Positions 52,101 to 62,600 of a DNA stretch of 64,000 nt are shown in pieces. The stretch is from contig CAJJDO010000027.1 of assembly GCA_905183005.1 (NCBI GenBank), forward strand, positions 262,555 through 326,554, given 5' to 3'. The stretch comes from Paramecium pentaurelia. Its lineage: Eukaryota > Ciliophora > Oligohymenophorea > Peniculida > Parameciidae. The notes beneath the pieces were generated by a model. The model searched no databases. It had not been told where the DNA came from and saw only the letters and a program-made list of their open reading frames with translations. How positions within the stretch are numbered: the stretch's first letter is position 1; each line of letters opens with the position of its first letter. The position numbers were made by a program, and so were the translations under genes.

Positions 52101-54012
52101 AAAAGCAATAGAAAGTATTGATGATATCCTAAATACCCTATAATCAAAGCTTGGTGAAGATGAAAAGTTTTCATTAGATTGGATACCTGTTATTGATTAT
52201 GATGAAGTAAATAATCCTGATTTAAATTAATGTATTAAAGATTAATAAGAAGTTATAGAAGATGGACCATTGCCTAAACTTGGAAAATTATATAAAATCA
52301 AAAAGAAAAAAGGTTTTTGGGAATCTTTAGGGATGTTTTTTCTAGGAGTAGTTTAATTTGTAGTAGGATGTGCTATATGTGTATTTACTTGTGGAGCAGC
52401 CTTACCTATAGGAAGGGTTTTAATAGCTGAAGGAATTTCAGACATTATGTTGGCAGTAAAGTCAATTTGGAAAGGAATTCCTATTGATTGGGGAGCTTGG
52501 GGTTAAAATAAAGTTATTAAAATTGCAACAGCATTAGGTTTAGCAGGACCAGGTGGTATATAAGAAGCTCTATAACTTGGTGGTACAATGATGAAATCCT
52601 TAAAGAAAGTTGGAATCACTGAAGTATTAAAATAAATTCCAGCTGTTACATTTGAAGGATTGGAAAAGTCAGGTTTTTGGTTAACCCATCTGGAAAAGGT
52701 TAATATAGAAAATTAATATAACACATTGAAATAAATATCAGATATTACATAGAATGCTCACACCTAAACAAGTATCCTCAATTTGGCAAAATAAGTTTTA
52801 TGTGAATAATAAAGTTTAAAAAATATCAGTCAAGAAACATCTTCTGAACTTTTTGATTTGGTTAAACTATGTATTTAATAGTCTTGTGGAGATACAGTAG
52901 GATTTAAAAATAGCTTTTGTTAAATGGCATAAAAATACATTAAATTATAAATAGCCAAATGTAAATAGGATAAGGATGTAGTGAAAATCAAAGATGATTT
53001 AATTGAGGTTTGTTCAAGAGAAAGTCATAAAAGGTATAATAATGTCAAAAATGAAATTCAACAATATAACTAATATAAAGAAGCCCTTAAATATGAATTA
53101 TAATGTTTCTCTAATATTATTGTTGATTGCTACTAAAGAGATTAAGAAATTCAAAAATTATTATTCATTCTTGAACTTTTTTATGAAAAACAATGTGATC
53201 AAAAAAAATTAAAAGAAGTTCTTACAAATAATGTAATATAGTCAATGCTAAGATAAGGTTTTAATATTCATAATAGGTAAGTTCAAAAGGCATGTAATTA
53301 ACTATAATTATCAAACCCTTAATCAATCAAATAGTTTTATTAAGCATCAATAAAACCTAGCCTTTAATAATTATGCAAGGATTTGAATGTTAAATAATAT
53401 ACAGAACCAATAGAAATAATATTATTTAATGATTTTTTTAATCAAGTTAAAGTTAAAGTTGAATAAATTAAGAATATGCGTAATAACTTGGATATATAAC
53501 ATTAGAATATGGAGTCATTATTTGAATAAATTAAGGTTAGATAATTTGTAAATTTTTTTGATAGAGAAAGGGCTTTAGCGGTATAAATATAATTATATTA
53601 TTAGTAAATTGAAAATTATAAAGCTTAATTAGAAAATTTTAAAAAATAAGCCGAATAAATTTAGGAATTGCAAAATTTTAATCATGAGTACTATTTGAAT
53701 GACATCGTTTAATATATGAAACGTTTAGGTTTATTCAATAATAATGATAATAACTTTTCCTTTTAACATTAACAGGACCTTAGAAGATACATGATGAAGA
53801 AATAGATTAGCTCATTCTTATCAGATATGATCTTCTAAGCCTTTAGAAACAGTTTTAATTAAATTTCTATTTTGAAATACAATAGAAATTCGATAATAAC
53901 AAACAAATTATTTTTAGCAATTGAAGTTGAAATAATTGATGAGATTAAAAAGTATCTTTATGAATCAAGAATGTAAACCTTAGAAAAAAAGATTGCTAAT
54001 TAAATATATTGA
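49114..54012 (+). CDS. SecA-type DEAD helicase protein (eukaryotic SecA-like)
   Basis: Single intronless frame of 1,632 residues, ATG 49114 (MSGIKENQSLSDKENQ) to TGA 54010-54012. The helicase core is of the SecA kind: QIYTGEGKTLIIAML (Walker A, about residue 270), VDEVDSML (Walker B, about 377-384), LLGLTGTLG (motif III-like), TNLAGRGTDLTT (about 671-682) and LQGFGRTARQGKQGTAQ (motif VI with arginine finger). The N-terminal 200 residues are coiled coil. Around residue 1070 a hydrophobic, Gly-rich segment (FLGVVQFVVGCAICVFTCGA) is followed by EGISDIMLAVKSIWKGIPI. The C-terminal 450 residues are helical. Bacterial SecA drives protein export; nothing here shows a SecYEG partner or organelle targeting, so the eukaryotic role is open. 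Confidence 0.85.
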
Positions 54013-54289
54013 AAAATAAGATATAATTGAATGTTATTTTCGTATAAATTTCAAATTAATATTAATATTAAATTAATTATATTAATTTTGAAAACTATAT
54101 AAATTAATTTAATTTAAATAGAATTAAATTACCTATCTCTATTATATTAAAAATGTAAATACGAATAAAGAATAAATATATAATCAAATATATTCTTGTT
54201 GCTATTAAAATTTATAATATATTCCTATCCTTCTATTAGGAATTTAATATTTAGTATACTTATAAATGAAACATCAATTGTTTATAATT
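54013..54289. other. AT-rich spacer
   Basis: About 280 bp between the SecA-type gene and the WD40 pseudogene. Short open pieces only; nothing recognisable. Confidence 0.4.
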
Positions 54290-55568
54290 TAATGAAAATA
54301 ATTAGATTAATTAATTGGTAATTTAGATGAATTGATAAAAAAATAAAAAAATAAATGGATAATAAAATATTGCTTATAGTTTTTATGATGATATGGAGAA
54401 TTTAAATAATAAAGAAAAAGTGAATCAATTCAATTAGTAAATATTATTAGATAAAATTAATTAATTAAACTAATAATTGAATCAAAAATTGAGAAGTACC
54501 TAAATTTATTTAAACCATTTTAAGATAGTAAAAAATATGATGAAATATTAAATAAGTAAATTATAAAATTATCATCTAGACTTAAAAGCAAGTGATTTAA
54601 GGGGAGAATTAATATTAGTAATCAATATAATAATTGATAATGTACAAATAAGTTTAATTTAAACTAATAGATGATTAATATTAATAGATTGGATTATGTT
54701 AAGCAATATCGTTCAAAAAAGATGAATCAATTATGATTTCAAGTGATAGTAATATAATTAAAATTTGGAATTTTTAATAAGGAAGATTCAAATTATCTAA
54801 TTCTTATATTTAGAAACAAATAATTTTATTTCAGGTTTTGGATATTTTCAAATTATCTGTTGACAATAAATTAAACAAAATGAATGGAAGTGTTCATAAC
54901 CATTCAAATAAAATATTGGTCGTGTTAATTATTTAATATTAAATAAATAATAAGATCAATTTATTTCCGGAGGGTGTGATGAAAAAATAATAGTTTAGTA
55001 AGTAGGTTTTAGAAAGAATGAGTTGACATATCTTTATTCACTAGATATACATAACAATAGTGTTGAATCACTCAGTTTAAATAAATCTGAAACATTTTTG
55101 GCATTGTGTGGTTATAGTCACTTTATAATATGGGAGAAAGGATTATAAGGAAAATGAGAATTCAAATATACTTTAGAAATTGTATTAGGATATAAAATCC
55201 ATTTCATTAATAATTAATAATTTCTTTGGAAAAAGATAGAAATGAATGATATTTTGATATTTGAATTATAAAATGGGGTATTTAAATAGAATTCAAATAA
55301 AACTATAACTTTAATTAAGAAAGATGAATATGAAGATAATGATTTATTTCCCATTATAAATAATAAAGATAGAAATATAATATTGATAAGACATAAACGT
55401 CATATCTATTTGATTAGACAATTAAAAGATGGCACATTTAATATTTATACATCATTAGATTGTTAAACTCATAAATCTAATGGAACTAAGACCAATAATG
55501 GATAATATTTAGTATTTTTGGATAATAAATATGAAATATATTCATCATATGAGATATTAAATAAGTGA
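54290..55568 (+). pseudogene. Decayed WD40-family gene with premature TGA codons
   Basis: The plus strand reads as a member of the Paramecium WD40 family: KKDESIMISSDSNIIKIWNF, then EWKCSQPFKQNIGRVNYLIL, HNNSVESLSLNKSETFLALC, and an end at INNKDRNIILIRHKRHIYLI to SSYEILNK and TGA 55566-55568. Three TGA codons interrupt it at 54672-54674, 54861-54863 and 55155-55157. The last two fall where the family pattern has tryptophan (after QIIC, and in GK-x-EFKY), so they look like TGG to TGA changes. The N-terminal part (DDMENLNNKEKVNQFNQ) is in another frame. A functional read-through protein is unlikely. Confidence 0.75.
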
Positions 55569-56428
55569 AGTATATAAATGTGATTTTTATTCTCTCTTCT
55601 TTAATCTACTAAAATTAACAATTTTATAAATTAATGTGTAAATCCTATTCATATTTAATTTCATAAAAGGATGACAAATTATTAATATATAAATAACAAT
55701 AAATTAATTCAATAATTATTAGCTTAATAATATGAATTTCTGCAAATCTTATACTTAATTTGATCAATAAATCATCCTCTAAAAAATTATTGAATTTACA
55801 TTTCTATTAATTTTACGTTTTAAGTTTCTTAAATTAACTATCTTGTTTTTATAAAACCCTCTTTTAACCTTCCAAATAAAAATTACTTTCCATAAAATCA
55901 ATCTATAATAATTTTAATGGTTCCTATATCCTAAAAATCATTTACAGAAGCCTGAATTATACAGAATCTCAATTCAAAATACTTCAAGCACAATAATGAT
56001 TATCATATGCTTCACTATATACTTAATTATCCTGAAAAATATAAAGAAGTATTAAATATATTTGAATGACTAAAGCTTTTTTAATGAAATTATTTTGATT
56101 TAAAGATTAAATGATTCCTTAAACACCAAAAGGTAATCTAAGTCAAAATTTACATAAACTTATGGTCCATCAAATAAAACTTATTAAATGTAGAATTAAT
56201 TCTCTTTATTTTAAGAAAACGATAATTTAATTGTACTAATCAAATTTTTTAATTTGAGGATTATTCTATTTACAACATTTTATTACATTATTCATATTTC
56301 AAAAACAAAATAGTCTAATTTAAATAATAAATATAAAAATATATAATTATTGTTTATATTATATATATAAAAAATAATACAATTTATATAATCATGTATA
56401 ATTATATTATAAAATTTGACTATTTAAA
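55569..56428. other. Intergenic region between convergent WD40 relic and coiled-coil gene
   Basis: About 860 bp, AT-rich. A minus-strand open piece of about 80 codons near 56170-55930 (FDGPQVYVNFDLDYLLVF) may be another relic, but is too short to identify. Confidence 0.35.
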
Positions 56429-58669
56429 TCATAATTGATTTCTAAATTTTTCTTGAATTACTTATTAAATTTCTGTTTTTATTTTATTTAATCTTATCAT
56501 TTACGTAAAATCAGTTATTTTATAAAATTAATTATTCCATTAGGTCTCAATTATCTATTTTTCAAATTTCAACCTTTCGGATAATGAATCATAATTTTAT
56601 TATTCTAATTTCTTTTCTAATTTTTCAAGTTGTTACTCCAGTTCTTTTCTATTTATTTCCATTTCTTCAATTTTTATTTAAATTTTATTATTAAATAAAT
56701 AATTTTCATAATTCTATAATAGACCTTTAGTCTCCTTCTCGTATTTGGTTATTTCTACTTAATCCATTATATTTGGTTTTTATTTGATTCTATTAATATA
56801 TCTTGTTAAGTGATATAATTTTATATAATTAACTAAAGCATACTATTTTTCATATGAGTCTTAATTTTATTAAAATTTGTTGATAAAATCTTCAACTATC
56901 TACTTCTAAGGTATTCTCTTCATCTAATCATCTATTTTAGTATTTAACTTTGAAATTTCTATCATTTATTGAGTTAATTATTAAATGCTAAATATTTAAT
57001 TAGATATCTTTTGATTCATCATATTTATTTCATTTTATAATGCATTATTTAGTATATTTAACTATTCCTAATCCATAATTAGATTGTGATCTTAAACAGT
57101 AAATTTTAATTCTGATTATAATTTAGACACTTTCTACAAAACAGCAGATAATATCTAACCCTATTATTTATTAATTTCTTGATTTTTACTGATCCTTTTT
57201 TCAATTTCTAATTTTTTTTAACTTTATTTTTTGGTTTTCATATTCTCTAAGGCTTCTATAAATAGCTACTCATTTTCATTTTAATGCATTAAATATTCTT
57301 ACAAAACCTTTATTTCTTATTCTAATTATTGATGATGTTTTTCATTTTCTTGATGAATTTTAATAAAATATTAATAATTTGGAAATTTACAATTAATTGA
57401 TTATGTAGCTTATTAAAATAGTGTGTACTTTTTTTATAGTTCTTATACATTATTGGAATAACTTTATAATTGGCCTACTTATATTGTTTGATTCAAATAT
57501 AATTCCTTTAATTTTTTCTAAAAGCTTTCCAATATTTAAATCTACCAATTAATAGCTTCAACACAATTGAATTAATTGAAATTTTTATAACTATTAAATA
57601 AATTTTCATTTTCAGATATTTCTTAATCTAATTATAAAAATTTTTCATCTATCACTTTCTTAAGAGATTAGCATATTGGATTATTTATCAACTATATCAT
57701 TTATTATTTTAATTTAGGCGTGTTATCTACACATATTTTCCATTAGGCTTATACCTAATCTTAATTTTTTCTCCATTCTTCCTTTTTTTTTTCAATTTAA
57801 ATTGAAAGTAAAATTTTTTTAACATTTTCATCATTTTCTTAATAGAAATCTACTAATTATTGCTGAATCTATTTATAAATTTGCTCGTATTTTTAATAAG
57901 CCTGCTATGTTCTTTAAATTATTAATTATTCTAGATTTGTTAATTATACAAAATATTCTTCTATCTTTTTATTAACTTAATTAATAATATTTGCATATGT
58001 TGGTAAATTAGAAAACTATTAGAATTTCTCTGATTATTTTGTTAATTATTCTTTACAGGACCTAATCTATCTATTATGAAATTCCATATAGTCTTTATCG
58101 ATTCTTTAAATAAATTAATTTGCATCACGAATTGAATTTTTGAATGAATTATCGAAATCATATAAACATTATTTAAGCTTTTCATTAAATTCTTTATAAA
58201 CAGTAATTTCATGTTATCTTGAGTCAAATTATTAATTTGAGCTCTCCTATTATTCTATTTATTAGATAGTTTCTGAAATATCTTAATTCCGTTTTATCAA
58301 ATTTGAAATCTAACCCTGTCCTTAAAATTACTTATAAATAAATTAATAAAATTTAAATTATTCTGAGATGAGTTTAATTTAAGGGGCTTATAAATTATTT
58401 TTTTATTTTGCATTTCTAAGAAATATTAGATATTACTCTTTTACGAATTTTAATTGTCTTGTTTCTTCTTATTCCTTTATTATTGGTAAATTAATCTATA
58501 TTTGTTCTAACACACTTTATAATTTAAGTCTGTGTTAACTTTCTTTTTATAACATTGAAGAAATTAAATCTTTTTCTGGTTATCCTATATTCAAAATTTA
58601 GTTTATTTTACTATTTATCTACTCTTAAGTTAAAGAATTGATTTATTGTATCAATTCTTATTGATTCAT
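56429..58669 (-). CDS. Coiled-coil protein
   Basis: Intronless frame of 746 residues, ATG 58669-58667 (MNQQELIQQINSLTQEQI) to TGA 56431-56429. Nearly the entire protein is helical with heptad-like spacing and is rich in Gln, Lys, Glu, Asn and Leu, for example INPLI-free stretches such as QEQLNILNNALQNEINMMNQ and EINRKELEQQLEKLEKKLEQ. A short less regular part near residue 330 (NCKFPNYQYFIKIHQENEK) may be a hinge. There is no catalytic motif. It is likely a structural or tethering protein, for example cytoskeletal; that is inference from composition. Its intact frame stands out among the decayed genes around it. Confidence 0.75.
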
Positions 58670-58719
58670 AGCTAAAAATGAATGAATAAAATACATTAGA
58701 AAAAATGTTGAGATGAAAC

Positions 58720-59380
58720 TATTTAATATAATATGATTCCAAGACTCCAAATATTAGTTGTATTTATATTATAATTTCCCTATGTTATCAAAACTTCAGG
58801 AGCTATGTATTTTAAAGACTTGATTTGAGATATTAGATTAGACTCTTGATTTAGAAAACCAAATTCTATTAATTTGATTACATAATTGTTATTATTATCT
58901 TGAAAATAGACAAAGTTTTCTGGTTTCAAATCTTTAAGATAACAGCTTAATTCTTGTAATTATATCACTCCTTTTACCATCTTAATAAAATATTGAGTTT
59001 ACTTATTCAAATATATTTAGTTTTTAGACTAAACTAATGGTTTTTGCAGAAATCAAATTTTCGCAATTATCTTCACTTTTTTCTAAAATTACTTATAAAG
59101 TCAGTTAGTTTTATATTTACTTCTCCTGTATACCAATTATTTTAATGATATTTTGACATTTAGATTATTCTTCATTTTATAATCCTTTAATTAGCCTAAG
59201 AATCTGTATTTCATTTGTCCTTATTTTATTGTATTACTTTAAGATAAATAGTTATTTTGGATTCCCAATCAAATGTACAATATCATTATTTAATTGAGGA
59301 CCTTACATATTAGTTTATTAAAGTCTTGTAAACATATTCCCTTCTATAAAAATAGAGTTGCCTACATTTGGATTAATCAT
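58720..59380 (-). pseudogene. Protein kinase relic
   Basis: The minus strand from ATG 59380-59378 (MINPNVGNSIFIEGNMF) reads as an N-lobe-like piece (LFILKQYNKIRTNEIQILRL, then CQNIIKIIGIQEK), shifts frame near 58960, and then gives YLKDLKPENFVY (catalytic loop; usual Y-x-H-R-D-L-K-P-E-N), KLIEFGFLNQ (in place of DFG), YIAPEVLITQG and NIWSLGIIL (in place of D-x-W-S-L-G). The His-Arg of the catalytic loop, the Asp of DFG and the Asp before WSLG are all changed, and the C-lobe breaks off. It is therefore a dead kinase gene. No upstream or downstream exon restores it. Confidence 0.7.
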
Positions 59381-59619
59381 AAAATAGCTAATAATAGAAT
59401 TTGAGATTTATTTATGTTAATTCTTTATAAAAATAGGTCTAGAAATTCAAATTCTATTAATTATAATTTGATAGTTAATCTTAAAATAGATATTTTTTTT
59501 ATAATGACTTCATATTTCATTTGTAAATTGAATCACATTAAAGTCTAAAAGATTATATGAATATAAAATTATCTTTATAACAAAAAATAATATATAAAGT
59601 TCTTAGATCATTAAAAAGG

Positions 59620-62600
59620 ATACCATAATAAGTAGATATGTGTTGAAAAAATACTTAATGATGAATAGGAGCAAATTATCTCTTGGTTTAATTAATATAT
59701 GTGTGAGTTAATTAAAATTAGAAATGCAATTAATTAAATAAGAGCATAATATATGGTTGATAAGGAGAATAATCATAATATAGATTAGGGAGATTCCATT
59801 TTTAAGGTTTGAAAATGATTTGCTTAATCTCGAGATTATTTGAATAATATTAAATCTGACATTATGGAAAGAGAGAAGTTTTAATATGAATACTTCTTAA
59901 ACAAACTGAAAAGTATTATAAAGAATATTATCTCTTTTTTTTGATTAAGCTGTGTTAGATCCTTCTTTGATTGATAATTCATTTAGTAAAAAGATGAAGT
60001 GATTAACATATTGAAATTATCAGAATATTATACTCAAAATAAGAATACTTGAAGAATGATGATTTAAATGATGCAAATGCTACAAAGATTCACAAACAAT
60101 TAAGAAAGATATATTATTAATGAATAACAGAATATATGATATGTAAATTATATCAATGAGTTAATAAAAATAAACTGTGAATAATAGTAAATTTAGAGAA
60201 TGGTTAAGTGTACGATATTTATGAATAGTTATTTAATCTTCAACTAGTAATTAAATGAAATAATATTAGAATATGTAGTCATGAGTATTATTTCATAAAA
60301 TGATGAATAATGAATATCAACTCATAGATATGAATAAGACCATTCTATTGGATCCTTTTATTCTAAAATCTACTAAAATAGGAAGCCATTCAATTAATAA
60401 ATTTGAATAAGTATATAAAAAATAGGGAAGTAAAGAATAGGCTTTTTTAAATTTTAATATACCATTCAATTAGAACTTTGAACTCAAAATTGATTATAAC
60501 AAAGGTAAAATAATAAATTATTAAGAGGAGTGATATAGATATAATGAGATAGAAAATTTAGAATAGATCCTAAAATTTATCATAATAGCTGTAATGAAAT
60601 AATTCTATAGAAAGAAATTTAATATTATTTCATAAGAGATAACGAAGAAGCAACAATTCTATTGGATCTTAATGAGTGTTAAATTATATATTTATAGATG
60701 TAATAGAGATATTATATTAAATAGGATTTCCATAGAATTAGATTGGAATAATGAATAGGCATTCGAGGATTAGAATATAGCCCCTTCCATTAGATCTTAA
60801 AAATCAAAAAAGTAGCAATCAAAAATAATATTGAATAGGAATTGTATTTAAATAAATTGGAAATTAAGAAGAGGCATTCAACCCTATGAATAGTTTAGCC
60901 TAATTTAACAGAGATAACAGTCTTTATAGATGGGTAGGAATCTTTTATGATGTAATTACAAATAAAAAATATGCACTTATAGATTATAACAATGCTATAT
61001 TTCTTAAAGTACTCCTAATCAAAATAAATTATTGATTATTTTTTTTATAAAAAAATAATCAATAATTTATTTTGATTAGGAGTACTTTAAGAAATATAGA
61101 TTAGACACACAAAGATTTTGTAAAGTCCATTTTATTTACTTTTTATGTTATTGCTTATACAAGCATACTCATAAATATTTTATCTCAATAGGTTCTAAAT
61201 ATTTGGTAATGGGAAATATAGAGTATAATAGACTCAATAATTTAATATTAAGGTAATTCTTATTATAGTATTAGTAATAAAAATATTCTACCCTGATTAG
61301 AAGGCAAATTAAATATGAGGGAAATAATCAATAAAATCTCCTCGATTTAGGAATGGCCATTCAATTGAATACTAAAGATCTAAAATCTCATTGTAATACA
61401 AGTAATGAATACGATATATCTTATAAGATTTAGCGCTTTTTGATTATTTAAAAGCAAAGGATCTGGTTTCAGAGAATTCTTTAGGCTGTCAATTTAAAAA
61501 TAAATTTATTTGTGTAATAAAATATTTCATTTGCTTCTACAAAAGGCTCCGCTGATATATTTAAAAAAAGAATTAATCTGGAGGAATTGTTTTTATTAAA
61601 TCAATAAAACAATTCAAATTGATATTAATTGATTAAAATTCGATATTTTAACATAATCTTAACCCTAATTAGATTAGTCAATTGTAGATAACATTTAAGA
61701 GAGTGTAATCGATAATTTGCAATACTTAGAAGGGTTACAATACTTGTTGGCGATTTTATAGATTAATATTGAAGTATATATAGCCAATACAGTTGCTCTT
61801 ATTCAGAATATATCAGAAAAAATTTAGATATAGTTCAAAAGGCTTAATTTCTGGAGTAAAAAGATCAATAAATACAAAAGCATTGAATTTATCAATTTAG
61901 AATTTGATTATGATATTGATTTTAAAGGAGAATAAATTTGGGGTTAGGTTGAGATTATATAACCTCTTAAACTTATTTTTTTCATATTTAGTATCTTGGA
62001 TTTAGAAAAATATTTACTAATATCATCTATTGACTTGCAAAACAATAATATAATAGGTTTCAATTGGATCATGATTAATAATATTATGATTTTGTAAAGA
62101 GATCATGCCAAATAGAAAGTCATTTAGGAAGAAAATATTATAGATTGGAAAAATGCAACAAAGGTTGCCTAAGGCATTGTTTAATGTTTAAAGGATTAAA
62201 TATCAAGCTTAATAAAAACAAGTTGAAGGAAACATTTTAAGAATCTGTAAAGGAGAGTCAAATATTCTTAGATAAGTATAGACTTATAAAACTCATTATA
62301 ATTATGTCATTTTTTACCAAAAATGATTCAAAAAATGATAATTCTAGATTTATGATTTTTGAGAAATCAAAAACTTCCATAACCTAGTGAGACCACTAAA
62401 ATCTATCTAGAATATCAGGAACTTAAATATCTCTTTGATAAATAACAAAGATAAAATATTCAAAACTATTAAAAAGGAAGATTTTAGTGGTTTACCTATT
62501 TAATTAAGAAATAAGTTATAGAAGTAATTTCATTTAATAAGCAAGGATTTCATTCATAATAAGAATTCATGCAATTTATAAGAATTATCAGATTTTGAAA

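Noticed and set aside
49114..54012. Bacterial contamination as the source of the SecA-type gene
   Set aside because: The frame uses TAA and TAG as glutamine throughout, has the same base composition as its neighbours and lies between Paramecium WD40-family genes.
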